DNA of 64,000 nt from positions 19,615,001-19,679,000 of the forward strand of contig CM044311.1 of assembly GCA_024291935.2 (NCBI GenBank), given 5' to 3'. The first letter of the stretch is position 1; every line of letters starts with the position of its first letter. The DNA is from Okapia johnstoni (taxonomy: Eukaryota > Chordata > Mammalia > Artiodactyla > Giraffidae). The position numbers were made by a program, and so were the translations under genes. This document shows positions 43,346-55,399 of the stretch, piece by piece. The notes under the pieces were generated by a model, which saw only the letters and a program-made list of their open reading frames with translations, did no database searches and was not told where the DNA came from.

Positions 43346-45450
43346 TGTGTCTTATAGAACTAATTGAGAATCTCTGCTATCATCTTATTCGTAAAAAACA
43401 TAATAATTCAGAAATATTTTAAGTATTAGAACCTGATTGGTAGTAATTGGGCTAAGACTGGTACTTATGATGCTGTGGTAGGAGACTGAAAATCATGGGA
43501 GAAATGAATTGGATTAAAATGTTGCATTTACAGACCATAATTTTCATGATGTTCACATTGATATCAGGTTATAGGTTTTGTACCCTTACTGATAAAAACT
43601 TAATGCCTTAGAAGACATATTTACATACTGTATTTTGGCCAAATTTAGATCGCTCATAAGGAAAGAGGAGATATATTCTAACATACTTTCCCAACATCTA
43701 TATTTTAAATGACCACCAAGGATTCATATCAAAATATAACTTGTTAACTAAGTCAAAAAGTAGCCTTCAGAATTGAAGCATAATAAAAATATTTGCTAAT
43801 TGCTTTTCCTTTCTTTTTAAAAATATTCTGTAAAAAGAGAGTTCCGATTTAGAATTTAATTTTTACATTCAACTTATTTTGATTCTGTTCTTTGCTTATA
43901 CAACTTAGGCATTTGATATATTTGGCCCATACTTCTGTTGCTATTTGGTTTTCTATATTTTTAGAATAAAAGAAAAAATAAGCTTTTAATATGGTAAAAT
44001 GTTGAATTTGATTCTATGTTCAAGTTAAGTAACATTTCTTTCTGAAATTACAGTATTTTGGGAATTGGATGAAAATCCTTGTGTTAAACTGTTATAAACC
44101 TGTTGTGACACATTTTATGGGCTTTTGTTACCTTTGTTTCACTTGCTTGGGATTCAGATATATCTGGCAACTTATTTAAGTCAATGGAGTTTATTAATTA
44201 CTTCCTATTATTTTGGTTATAATGTGTGATGGCTTTCACATTGTGAGACTTCAAGAATATCTAAAACTGCCTCATTCCTTGTTTGAAGATGATGACAAAG
44301 GTTCGCCTGAGAAAATGACCACCTGGTTCAATTAGCTGCTTCTAGTCACCCTAGATTTCTTTTTTAGACAGTTGAAATGTGTTCATATTCCACTTTCTAC
44401 TTCCGGATTACAGTGCCTTTCAACATATTTGAATTGATTTGATAGAAATGCACCCTTTATTGTATTGAATAACTCATATTTTACAAAATAACTGACCACT
44501 TACTCTGCACTGCATTCCTCTTGATTTTTGGATTATTCAGTCTCAATGAATTGAATAACATATCAGAGTTAACAAAAACAAAAATAACCAAAAATACATG
44601 GGCAATAGAAAACGTTTTCATCCATATATTTTATAGAGTTAATATATTTCTGAAAATAAAACACTTTTATTACCAATATCTTCCTCACTCATTAAATTTG
44701 AATATGATTATTCAAATTATTTAACCCTGATAGATTAAAGAGAAAATTCCTACATCATAAAAAATATGGATACATTTCTTTAATTTTTTGAATGTCATAG
44801 AGAGAGAGTCGGGAAGTTGCAACTTCTTATTCTATACTAATTTAACCTAAAATATTATTTTTGTTAAATTAATGCATTTTAAAATATGATTATAATAATG
44901 GTCAAAGAAAGTTCCAAATCTAGCAGATCTGAATTAAAATCATATTCTTGAGTCCAGCGTATATTTTGGATTTATCGTTACATGACCTGATTATCAGGGT
45001 AGAGAGTTGTTTAACAAAAGTGAGTAAAGAGGCCTCGAATTCTTAGGGAAAATAATTCAACACATTTTCCAAAGCGGGGGTAAGATCTTTAAATTTCAAG
45101 TAAGAATATGCTAATCAGAAAATACAGGCATTAAGAGATCCATTTCATATTATGGTACCAAATTTCATGCTGAAAATATTTATAAATTTACAAAGTTAAC
45201 TCCTATTATATTCCCTGGTAGCTTCACTTCAAGACTACTTAGTTGAATGCTATGATAGTCACTTTGTTTTTGCTGAGAAGTGTAGTGGGGGCATACCGAA
45301 ATGAACATGGTGATGCCAGAAAAGATCTGTTAAAAAAGGATATTTTCCAATAAATCAAACAAATAAAGCTTATTTTTTTTTCTTCTTTGCTTTGTTTTCA
45401 TGAACAAGCTAAGTTTAATTTTTGGATATAGGATACAGTCAATTATTTTA
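43346..45450. other. AT-rich unique stretch, 2.1 kb
   Basis: I recognise no gene or young repeat. TAAT-rich and T-rich patches are scattered. Nothing is strong enough to call. Confidence 0.5.
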
Positions 45451-45453
45451 CTA

Positions 45454-45690
45454 CTCCAATATTTTGGCCTCCTGGTGTGAAGAGTTGACTCATTGGAAAA
45501 GACTGATACTGGGAAAAATTGAGGGTGGGAGGAAAAAGAGGATGACATGGTTAGATAGCATCACTGACTCAATGGACGTAAGTTTAAGCAAACTCCAAGA
45601 GATAGTGGAGGACATTGGAGTCTGGTGTGCTGCAGCCCATGGGATTGCAAAGAGTTGGATATGATTTATAGACTGAAAAACAACAACATG
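45454..45690 (+). mobile_element. Old BovB 3' end
   Basis: A diverged BovB 3' end from 'ctccaatattttggcctcct' to 'gcaaagagttggatatgat' is followed by an AAC-rich tail. It is clearly older than the neighbour at 45745. Confidence 0.88.
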
Positions 45691-45744
45691 TTAACTCATC
45701 TATTGCTATACATCTACCTAAATATGTAGTATTTAAGGAATTCA

Positions 45745-46503
45745 TGGCAGAAAGTGAAGAACTAAGGAGCCTCTTGATGAAAGTGAAAGTGGAGAGTAAA
45801 AATTTGGCTTAAAGCTCAACATTCAGAAAACTAAGATCATGGCATCTGGTCCCATCACTTCATGGCAGATAGATGGGGAAACAGAGGAAACAGTGGCTGA
45901 CTTTATTTTTCTGGTCTCCAAAATCACTGCTAATGGTGACTGCAGCCATGAAATTAAAAGACACTTACTCCTTGGAAGGAAAGTTATGACCAACCTAGAT
46001 AGCATATTAAAAAGCAGAGACATTACTTTGCCAACAAAAGTCCGTCTAGTCAAGGCTATGGTTTTTCCAGTGATCATGTACGGATGTGAGAGTTAGACTA
46101 TAAAGAAAGCTGAATGCCAAAGAATTGATGCTTTTGAACTGTGGTGTTGGAGAAGACTCTTGAGAGTCCCTTGGACTGCAAGGAGATCCAACCAGTCCAT
46201 CCCAAAGGAAATCAGTCCTGAATATTCACTGGAAGGACTGATGCTGAAGCTGAAACTCCAATACTTTGGCCACCTGATGCAAAGAGCTGATTCACTGGAA
46301 AAGACCCTGATGCTGGGAAGGATTGGTGGCAGGAGGAGAAAGGAACGACAGAGGATGAGATGGCTGGATGGCATCACCGACTTGATGGACATGGGTTTGG
46401 GTGGACTCCGGGAGTTGGTGATGGACAGGGAGGCCTGGCGTGTTGCAGTTCATGGGATCGGAAAGAGTCAGGCATGACTGAGTGACTGAACTGACTGACT
46501 GAC
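45745..46503 (+). mobile_element. BovB 3' 760 bp, 11-bp TSD
   Basis: The copy is 5'-truncated just after the RT YADD region and begins at codons for AES-type residues. It includes ORF2 end, 3' UTR and a GACTGACT tail. The TSD 'taaggaattca' is perfect at 45734-45744 and 46504-46514. The coding part is open at 45839-46096 (DFIFLVSKITANGDCSHEI), with a stop at 'gttag' near 46092. Confidence 0.95.
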
Positions 46504-46514
46504 TAAGGAATTCA

Positions 46515-46967
46515 CATGAAAAATCTTAAAGCATCTTTCAATGATATTATTCACTTTAAAATATCACCAAAATATTTCTAGATGAAAATAGAGTTGTAAC
46601 TGGTTAGGGAAATTTTTTCTTTAGAATTCAGTGAATCAAACTTATGCACTTAGAAGCATGGGAACAATATTCATGTGTTTAAGACAGCAGAGCAGAAAGA
46701 TGGAAGAATCCTAAGCTACTGTTGGTATTATGAAAATTCTGTGCCAGCCTTGTGATACTTACATCTTTTGTGAAAAAGTAGAATCAACCCCCATTTCGTT
46801 AATATACTATATTCAGAGTCATGATATGTAGTGACAAGTACAATCTATCATAGTAAAGTCATATGATTATGGCATTGTGTGTGTTTTAACATCTATAGTG
46901 CAAAAAAAAAAATCTATCTCTGAGTTCCCAGATAATATCTTCTGAATATATGTGTATATGCATGTGT
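46515..46967. other. Unique spacer
   Basis: AT-rich with a short A run at 46901-46911. Nothing is recognised. Confidence 0.55.
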
Positions 46968-47173
46968 GGGCTCTCAAGTCCAACTCTTTGTGACTGCATA
47001 GACTGTAGCATTCCAGGCTCTTCTGTCCATGGAGATTCCCCATCAAAAATACTGGAATGTGTTGCTATTTCCTACTCCAGGAGATCTTCCTGACTCAGGG
47101 ATTGAACCCTTGTCTCTTTCATCTCCTGCATTGGCAAGAAGATTCTTTACCATGTGCCACCTGGGTAACGCTT
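46968..47173 (-). mobile_element. Bov-tA SINE, antisense, diverged
   Basis: The body and head are recognisable ('aagtccaactctttgtgact', 'gactcagggattgaaccc', 'gccacctgggtaacgc') but carry many substitutions. Confidence 0.9.
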
Positions 47174-47594
47174 GAATATACATGTACACATTCACAAATA
47201 TGATACTAATAGTTGTGGACTACATAGCACATAGAAGGAGTCAAAGATATACGTATCCTGAATTCTGGATCTGGACTCAAGCAGAGGTGGCAAAAATATG
47301 ACTTCTGCTGATGACTGAAGCAAAAGACTTCCAAGTATTGTGGAGCCCAGAGCCTGGCTTATTTCTTGAGACTGAGAACTTTAGAAAGACTCATATAACT
47401 ATGGTAAAACATTAATGGAAGCTGAACCAGCTGCATGGATTTGCAGTATATACATAGTGTTATGGGGAATAACACATAGCTTCATAAAAATAAATTTTTC
47501 TAAGAATAGCGTGAGCCTCTCTCTAGCTTTTTATTATTAATATGTATGTGTGGGGGTTATAAGATATAGCATGTGAAAAAGGAAAGATACTCTG
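47174..47594. other. Unique spacer
   Basis: Mixed sequence with no recognised gene or repeat. Confidence 0.55.
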
Positions 47595-47605
47595 ATGGGC
47601 TTCTT

Positions 47606-48744
47606 CAGTTCAGTTCAGTCGCTCAGTTGTGTCCAACTCTTTGTGACCCCGTGAATCGCAGCACGCCGGGCCTCCCTGTCCATCACCAACTCCCGGAATC
47701 TACCCAAACTCATATCCATCGGTGATGCTATCCAGCCATCTCATCCTCTGTCATCCCCTTCTCCTCCTGCCCCCAATCCTTCCCAGCATCAGGATCGTTT
47801 CCAATGAGTCAACTCTTCACATCAAGTGGCCAAAGTATTGGAGTTTCAGCTTCAACATCAGTCCTTCCAATGAACACCCACGACTAATCTCCTTTAGGAT
47901 GGACTGGTTGGATCTCCTTGCAGTCCAAGGAACTCTCAAGAGTCTTCTCCAATAACACAGTTCAAAAGCATCAGTTTTTCTGTTCTCAGCTTTCTTTATA
48001 GTCCAACTCTCACATCCATACATGACCACTGGAAAAGCCATAGCCTTGACTAGATGGACCTTTGTTGGCAAAGTAATGTCTCTGCTTTTTAATATGCTAT
48101 CTAGGTTGGTCATAACTTTCCTTGCAAGGAGTAGGTGTCTTTTAATTTCATGCTGCAGTCACTATCTGCAGTGATTTTGGAGCCCAGAAAAATAAAGTCT
48201 GATGCTGTTTCTACTATTTCCCCATCTATTTGCTATGAAGTGATGGGTCCAGATGCCATGATTTTAGTTTTCTGAATTTTGAGCTTTAAGCCAACTTTTT
48301 CACTCTCCTCTTTCACTTTCATCAAGAGGCTATTTAGTTCCTCTTTACTTTCTGCCATAAGGGTGGTGTCATCTGCGTATCTGAGGTTATTGATATTTCT
48401 CCTGGCAATCGTGATTACAGCTTGTGCTTCTTCCAGCCCAGCGTTTCTCATGATGTACTCTTCATATAAGTTAAATAAGCAGGGTGACAATATACAGCCT
48501 TGACCTACTCCTTTTCCTATTTGGAACCAGTCTGTTGTTGCATGTCCAGTTCTAACTGTTGCTTCCTGACCTGCATACAGGTTTCTCAAGAGACAGGTCA
48601 GGTGGTCTGGTATTCCCATCTCTTTCAGGATTTTCCACAGTTTATTGTGATCCACACAGTCAAAGGCTTTGGCATGGTCAATAAAGCAGAATTAGATGTA
48701 TTTCTGGAACTCTCTTGCTTTTTCGATGATCCAGCAGATGTTGA
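47606..48744 (-). mobile_element. 5'-truncated BovB, 1.14 kb, 11-bp TSD
   Basis: The element runs antisense from the tail 'cagttcagttcagtcgctca' through 3' UTR, ORF2 end and RT to a truncation at 48744. The TSD 'atgggcttctt' is perfect at 47595-47605 and 48745-48755. Confidence 0.96.
48233..48655 (-). pseudogene. BovB RT fragment, 140 codons, YADD intact
   Basis: The frame starts at MDHNKLWKILKEMG. It contains GQGCILSPCLFNLY near residue 51 and YADD at about residues 93-96, then runs into the region after RT. ORF2 continues in another frame at 47817-48113 (LDSILKSRDITLPTKVHLV), so a frameshift lies between. Confidence 0.9.
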
Positions 48745-48806
48745 ATGGGCTTCTTAAAAAAGTGTAAATAACTATTGGGTAAGTATCTTTGGATAGATGT
48801 TTTCCT

Positions 48807-49480
48807 TGCAGTCTCTAGGAGGCGGGGCAGTCTCCAGAGAAACTAGGTGATCTTGTTTCAGGCCTTCCCTTTGAAAGGCTGCAGCTGGCTGTGAGCCATG
48901 AGCTATGCTGGAATTTCTGACCTCTGGTGGAGAGGATTTTGATCCAGGGCCAGAGATGAGTCTTGGTCACTTGGAGCTTTTATGTAGCAAAGTTTTATTA
49001 AACTATAAAAAAGAGAAAGCTTCTGTCATAGACCTCAGAAGGGTATAGAAAGGATATCTCCTTGATAGTTTTTTTTGCAAGGCATTTTATACCTGTTAGC
49101 AAGCTGCTAATGAGATAAAAGAAACACCTCAAGACTGAGCGAGTTGCATGAGGACCCTCTCCCACATCATGTATTTTGAGATAGCGTTGGCACAAGATGA
49201 GTCATCCCCAGTCATAAAACAATTGACGTGAATCTTGAGGAGCAGATTTCCAAGAAAATTTCATTAGCATATCTTAAGAAAAAACATTTCCCATGAGAAA
49301 AACGCATTGGTTAGCTCCAAGTTTGAGAAAAGTTAAGTTCAGACAGAACCAGGTGTGTCTCCATGATAACACAGAATTAAAAGAAGCCTCCTTTAAGTTT
49401 GTATAGAGAAGGAAAAAAATGTCTGCCACTTGTAGTTTATTTCCTCCTGCCTCTTGGGGACCTACCTGATGTTAACCCTC
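48807..49480 (-). mobile_element. Probable endogenous retrovirus solo LTR
   Basis: Read on the minus strand there is a TATA-like box ('ggtataaaatgcc', plus 49081-49093). About 85-90 bp downstream comes a polyadenylation signal ('ttaataaaac', plus 48992-49001), then a GC-richer U5-like segment ending in 'gactgca' at 48807. This is the U3-R-U5 order of a retroviral LTR. No gag, pol or env is visible next to it. The left end is placed from the CA dinucleotide, the right end is uncertain, and I find no clear TSD. Confidence 0.62.
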
Positions 49481-49487
49481 TCACCTT

Positions 49488-49537
49488 TTCCCAAAGAGTA
49501 GGACACAACTGAAGCAAGTTAGCAGAGCAGAGCAGCG
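49488..49537 (+). mobile_element. Short Bov-A remnant with AGC-rich end
   Basis: The segment 'caaagagtaggacacaactg' and 'gcaagttagcagagcagag' is the end of a Bov-A unit with a short GCA-type tail. Confidence 0.75.
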
Positions 49538-49973
49538 CAATCAGAGACACAAACTCCACCTTGCAAGCAAGGCATCGCCAGTAATAAAACTGTTAGTTTG
49601 GCCTCCGAAATTCTCGTATTTGTATTATTTTCTAAAATATTCAGAATCCCTAGGAAGGGAAGAATACTACTTATCACAGACTTCCATCCCTGAGATAACA
49701 ACAGCAAAAAAACAAGCAAAACAAACCAACAACAACAACAACAAAACCTAGAGCCCCATAATCAGCACTTGCTGCTTTGTGGTGGAAATCTTATAGCACC
49801 TGTCTTTTTTGAATTTTATTCACTTGTTTTCCTTTCATCCTATCTTCATTAAGCTCCTACCCCTTGAAAGTTTGTATTTCTTATTTTTAAACATCTTTTT
49901 CTAAATTGTAATCTAAGTGGATTTTACAGTAGTTGATTATGAAACACTAATTCTCTATGAGTCACTTTGTCAT
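49538..49973. other. Spacer with (AAC)n-rich patch
   Basis: An A/C-rich simple region with AAC triplets lies at 49700-49746. Otherwise nothing is recognised. Confidence 0.6.
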
Positions 49974-50798
49974 TGTTCAGTTGCTTAGTTGTATCCAACT
50001 GTTTGCCATCCCATGGACTACAGAACTCCAGGGTTCTCTGTTCTTCACCACCTCCTGGAGCTTGCTCAAACTCATGTCCATTGAGTCAATGATGTCATAC
50101 AACCTTTTCATTCTCTGCCGCCCCCTTCTTCTCCTGCCCTCAATCTATCTCAGCATCAGGATCTTTTCCAATGAGTCAGCTCTTCAGCATCAGTCCTTCC
50201 AGTGAATTTTCAGGGTTTATGTCTTTGAGTACTGACTGGTTTGATCTCCTTGCAGTCCAAGGGATATTCAGGAGTCTTCTTCAGCACCACAGTTCGAAAG
50301 CATCAATTCTTTGGTGCTCAGACTTCTTTATGGTCCCGCTCTCACATCCATATACGACTACTGGAAAAACCATAGCTTTGACTATATGGACCTTTGTTGG
50401 TAAGGTGATGTCTCTGTTTTTTAATACATTGTTTAAGTTTGTCATAGCTTTTCTTCTGAGGAGCAGGTGTCTTTTAATTTCATGGCTGCCAATCACCGTC
50501 TGCAGTGATTTTGGGCCACAGGAAAATAAAGTCTGTCATTGTTTTCCCAGTAGCATATTGGACACTTTCTGACCTGGGGGAGGAGCTCATCTTCTGGTGT
50601 CATATCTTTTTGCCAGTTCATACTGTTCATATTAGAGGGGTACTCTCAGCAAGAATGCTGGAGTGATTTTCCATTCCCTCCTCCAGTGGACTACGATTTG
50701 TCAGAACTCTCCACCCATCTATCTTTGGTGGCCCTGCATGGCATGGTCCATAGCTTCATTGAGCTATGCAAGCCCCTTCACCATACAAGGCTGTCATT
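49974..50798 (-). mobile_element. Internally deleted BovB (3' part joined to 5' leader)
   Basis: The left part, 49974-50545, is the diverged BovB 3' UTR and ORF2 end. At about 50546 it switches directly to leader sequence ('cagtagcatattggacactt', 'tactgttcatattagagggg', 'cttcattgagctatgcaa'), omitting RT and endonuclease. Both parts have the same orientation, so this is an internal deletion or a non-autonomous derivative. Confidence 0.88.
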
Positions 50799-50820
50799 CA
50801 TTAAGGGGACCTAATTGTAT

Positions 50821-51155
50821 CAGTTCAGTTCAGTCGCTCAGTCATGTCCGACTCTTTGCGACCCCATGAACCGCAGCACGCCAGGCCTCCCTGTCCATCA
50901 CCAATTCCCAGAGACCACCCAAACCCATGTCCATTGAGTCAGTGATGCCATCCAACCATCTCATCCTCTGTCGTCCCCTTCTCCTCCTGCTCTCAATCTT
51001 TCCCAGCATCAGGGTCTTTTCAAATGAGTCAGCTCTTGGCATCAGGTGGCCAAAGTATTGGAGTTTCAACTTCGGCATCAGTCCTTCCAATGAATATTCA
51101 GGACTAATTTCCTTTAGGATGGATTGGTTGGATCTCCTTGCAGTCCAAGGGACTC
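50821..51155 (-). mobile_element. BovB 3' end, 335 bp, 6-bp TSD
   Basis: The element runs from the tail 'cagttcagttcagtcgctca' to 'gcagtccaagggactc'. The short TSD 'ttgtat' lies at 50815-50820 and 51156-51161. It is a young-looking copy next to a MITE. Confidence 0.9.
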
Positions 51156-51160
51156 TTGTA

Positions 51161-51229
51161 TTGAGTTGGCCAAAAATTTTGTTTGGGTGTTTCTGATCCT
51201 AACCCATATGAACATTTTGGCCAATCCAG
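51161..51229. mobile_element. Mariner-type MITE, 69 bp, TA target site
   Basis: The terminal inverted repeats are 'gttggccaaaaattttgttt' on the left and the complement of 'gaacattttggccaatcca' on the right, with imperfect pairing. They are flanked by TA at 51159-51160 and 51230-51231. This is the short palindromic mariner-derived element common in bovine DNA. It has no transposase. Confidence 0.82.
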
Positions 51230-51279
51230 TACTAACTATGGAATGATGAGAGAGGGAAAAATAATAGAAAATATTAATG

Positions 51280-51800
51280 AAAGTGTAGGTCCTACTGCTT
51301 ACTCCTCTGAAGACAATAAACAGTCAAGATTGATGGAAAGTAAAGTTTGCTTTATATTGGATGTCAGCTACCTAGGTGGGGGGAAGGGGTAGACTCCTAT
51401 CCAAAGGCTGACTCCTACCTCTGCTGACTGACAATCAGTGGGCAAGAGCCCACTGATAGGTGAAAGGAAGTGGTTACATGCAGAGACAGTACAGCCAGCT
51501 CTGACAATCATCTTGGAATCGGTCATTGGTGGTGTGACCAGGATCATCTTTATTGTTTTAAGTACAATTAATCTTCAGTTCCAGGGTTAATTTGTTCCCA
51601 TTTCTTTGAGGCCAGCTCTCAGAATTTTGGCTGTTTATGTCGTGGCTACAGTCTGGTAATGATGTAGTTGGCTTCTTCCACCTGGTGGGTGTTTTCAGTA
51701 TCTATAAGACAGCTCACAGAATATGGCTCAGAATATAAGCCCTTGAAAAGGAAATAAAGGTCCTTGACTTTGCTTAATAACTAAGCTGCTATTATTTAGT
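51280..51800. mobile_element. Possible ERV LTR, low confidence
   Basis: The segment has LTR-like composition, with 'gacaataaacagtcaag' and 'agtttgctttatattgg' near 51320-51360 and a GC-richer block to 51700. It resembles bovid LTRs I half remember, but I cannot fix the strand, boundaries or family. Confidence 0.3.
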
Positions 51801-53190
51801 ATTTTTGAGCTGTTTTCCTTTGTTTCTGTGTTGTCTCTGATTCAACTTATTCTTTGGCTCAAGATTTTCCAAAGACAAAATGTAGGTGGAGGGCATGGGG
51901 AACAAGCGACATAAGGTCTTGCTTTATTTCAAAATGAATGTTCATGTGCCCTATAACTAGCTGGAAAATTATTTTTATAATTATCATTTGAGAGGAATAG
52001 AAGAATGCTACTTGTTTCTAAGTATTTTATCTTACTAAAATTATTAATCATAATCTATTTTATATTCACTGAAAGTTTCCTATGGGGATGAATTTAAACT
52101 CTATTTAAATCACCTTTGTCTAAACCATACAAATGACTCTAACATTAGAAAATATCTGAAGGTTATATTGCAACTGTATAAGATCAAAACTTTCAGGAAA
52201 TTTGAGTTATTTAAATTTTGTAAATTTATTTTGACATTATTATTATTACAGTTACCTCATCTTATCTATTTCTTGTTTGATCCTTTCTCCTGTGTTACCT
52301 ATGCTAAATATCATTTATTCACTGCTTATTATAACTTTTTTGCTTGAATACTAGGAAGTTTCAGAATTGGTATTGCAAAAATATAACTCAAATAAGGACC
52401 GAGTTTCAATTTTTTGAAAACTGATGTTTTTACCCACATTAAGAAATCTCTGTGAATAAAATGTGTCTTTTGCTTGAGGTGAATTCTTCCTACACTTTCT
52501 CTTTGCTTGCTATTTCAAAATGGTTTAATTGGTACACTTTTGCAAAGAAGCCCACTGGGAAAAGTGCTCACACATGAAGACATTTCTTTAAAAGCATCCA
52601 AAGTGATCAATTATCATACTAAATCTAGATTATGCAAAATAAGTGGATAAGATGATATAAAATAGACAAATTTAGCTTGCTGATAGAGTATGTTTATATA
52701 GAGAGAATAAATTTATTCATCTTGTTTTGAACTTCTTTTCTCCTAAATGATTACTGGTTTTCTTTATATCATTCATCTAGCACACACAAGGCACTTGAAC
52801 AATAGTAAAAGAAACCCAGATAAGCAAGTGGCAAATAAAGCAAATCATCCTTATTCTATACTTCACTTAACTCTGTAGATTTACCCAGATTTATCTCAGA
52901 GTGACTTATTACAGGAATTGATGGGGTGCATTTCAGTGCATCTTGCGATTGTGAACATAAATAGCCATTGAAGCAATATAACAATATTTCCTAATCACAC
53001 TGGCAGTGTCAGCTAACACCTTATGATGGAAAAGAAATTTGATACAATGGACGTTGGGCACAAAGTAAAAATAGGGAGATGTGAGTAAAAACACTACAGA
53101 GCCAAGATGAATCAGACATGGGATTACAAGATTGATTCTGCTGTCTTATGATAAAGCATCTAGATGTATTAAGAGTAAAAAAATTGGGGT
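51801..53190. other. AT-rich unique stretch
   Basis: No gene or young repeat is recognised. The section 52860-53000 has higher complexity and could be conserved non-coding DNA, which only alignment can decide. Confidence 0.45.
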
Positions 53191-53199
53191 CTCTGTAGC

Positions 53200-53960
53200 A
53201 GAAAGTGAAGAAGAATTAAAGAGCCTCTTGATGAAAGTGAAAGAGGAGAGTGAAAAAGTTGGCTTAAAACTCAACGTTCAGAAAACTAAGATCATGGCAT
53301 CTGGTCCCATCACTTCATGGGAAACAGATGGGAAAACAGTGGAAACAGTGGTTGACTTTATTTTTCTGGGCTCCAAAATCACTACAGATGGTGATTGCAG
53401 CCATGAAATTAAAAGATGCTTACTCCTTGGAAGGAAAGTTATGACCAACCTAGACAGCATATTAAAAGGCAGAGACATTACTTTGCCAACAAAGGTCCGT
53501 CTAGTCAAGGCTATGGCTTTTCCAGTAGTCATGTATGGATGTGAGAGTTGGACTATAAAGAAAGCTGAGTGTCTAAGAATTGATGCTTTTGAATTGTGGT
53601 GTTGGAGAAGACTCTTGAGAGTCCCTTGGACTGCAAGGCGATCCAACCAGTCCATCCTAATGGAAATCGGTCCTGGGTGTTCATTGGAAGATGTGATGTT
53701 AAAGCTCAAACTCCAGTATTTTGGCTGCCTGATGTGAAGAGCTGACTCATTTGAAAAGACCCAGATGTTGGGAAAGATTGAAGGCAGGAGGCGAAGGGGA
53801 CAACAGAGGATGATATGGTTAGATGGCATCAACGACTCAACGGACATGAGTTTGAGTAAACTCCAGGAGTTGGTGATGGACAGGGAGGCCTGGCATACTG
53901 CAGTTTCTGGGGTCGCAAAGAGTCGGACACGACTGAACGACTGAACTGAACTGATCCCGA
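53200..53960 (+). mobile_element. BovB 3' 760 bp, 9-bp TSD
   Basis: The copy is 5'-truncated at codons for ESEEELKSLLMKVKEE and ends in the (ACTGA)n tail. The TSD 'ctctgtagc' lies at 53191-53199 and 53961-53969. The ORF2 end is open from the insertion start to 53737 (FIFLGSKITTDGDCSHEIK, YGCESWTIKK). A stop at 'atgtgaag' near 53735 ends it early. Confidence 0.94.
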
Positions 53961-54261
53961 CTCTGTAGCTTTCCTTGGAAAATTAAGTAGAACCAAGTTC
54001 AATGATGTTTGTTAGCCTAGATGTTCTTACCCATTGCTTCAGAGAAAACAGAAATCCAGCATATCTAGTGATAAGAATTTTGTTCATAGTATATATTTCA
54101 AAAATTGCTTAAATTTCAAAGTAAGAATATATAGTGTCCTGCTTTAGAATATCGCATGTCATAACATTGTAAAATGTGAACAACGCAAAAATAAAGTCAT
54201 CAAAATTATATAGTTCACTAATTATTTACACTGCTACACTTTAGAAATTTTTAAATTATGT

Positions 54262-54484
54262 GTGTGGGTGCCGAGTTTCTTCAGTTGTGTCCTACTCTAT
54301 GCGAACCTGTGAATGTTAGCCCGCCAGGCTCCTCTGTCCATGGGATTCTCCAGGCAAGAATACTGGAGCGGATTGTCACGCCCTCCTCTAGGGGATCTCC
54401 TGACCCAGGCATCAAACACAAGTCTCTTACATGTACCTGCATTGGCAGATAGTGTACCTGCCACTAGAACCACCTGTGAAGCCC
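54262..54484 (-). mobile_element. Bov-tA SINE, antisense, 11-bp TSD
   Basis: The body and head are complete to 'gaaccacctgtgaagccc'. The TSD 'ttaaattatgt' lies at 54251-54261 and 54485-54495. Confidence 0.94.
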
Positions 54485-54495
54485 TTAAATTATGT

Positions 54496-54822
54496 AGAAT
54501 GGTTTAATTTAATACAAGATGGTATCATTATTGTTATCAGAAAAACAACATGGTATTCATTATATTATAGTAACTATACCTCTGAACAATAAGTTATACA
54601 CCTTATGATGCTGAGTTTTATTTTCCTTTCTCTCTTTAGATAATTACCTCTACTAGCTTGCAAATGAAGAGATCTGCTGTTCCTGTTAACATGATATAGA
54701 TTATACAAGCTAAGTGTGAAATATCACATGTAAATAAGATTGCGCTGCAGTCTTCAATAGTGATTTATTCTTCACCTATGAAAGCTAATCCATAGTTCTA
54801 AAAACCATATTTAAACTGAAAG
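54496..54822. other. Unique spacer
   Basis: AT-rich, with nothing recognised. Confidence 0.6.
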
Positions 54823-55028
54823 TTCAGGTCATTCACTCACATCTGAATCTTTGAGACAACATGGGCTGTAGCCCCCCAGGCTCCTCTGTCCATGGAATTC
54901 TCCAGGCATGAATACTGAACTGGGTTGTCGTTCCCTTCTTCAGGGGAGTCTTCCTAACCCAGAGATTGAACCCAGGTCTCCTGCATTTTAGGCAGATTAT
55001 TTACCCTCTGAGCCACCTGAGAAACCCC
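54823..55028 (-). mobile_element. Bov-tA SINE, antisense, diverged
   Basis: A recognisable body ('catgggctgtagccccccag', 'agagattgaacccaggtctc') and the head end 'gccacctgagaaacccc' are present. The tail side is altered ('aggtcattcactcacatctg'). Confidence 0.88.
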
Positions 55029-55399
55029 TTCTTGGCATGTTGATTTTATTTGTTTTGAGTCATTTAGAAGCTTCTAATTCTATGTTGAGGACTTGCCTAC
55101 AATCATCAACCCCAACTCTATTCCCCCAACTCTATTCCCTTCAGGTTTACTATTTTGCACTCATCTGCTACTCAGTGTCTGCCTCCTTTCTATCTTCCAG
55201 GTACATGTATTTGCCTCTGAACAATTAGGCATATGTTAATCTCAGAGCCTTTAAATAATCTGGAGCATTTCCCATTAGATATGCACAAGAGTCTCTTTGT
55301 CTCAACATCATGAGGTCTTGACCCAAATACCTTATCAATGAAACTTTGCAGAACCACTCTAAAGTCCAACTCCTGATTTGTTACATCCTTTCCATGCTC
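55029..55399. other. Unique spacer
   Basis: Moderate-complexity sequence. Part may belong to the L2 on its right, but it is too diverged to say. Confidence 0.5.

Noticed and set aside
53132..53199. N-terminal extension fused to the BovB frame
   Set aside because: These codons come from flanking DNA left of the TSD, so the apparent fusion is accidental.
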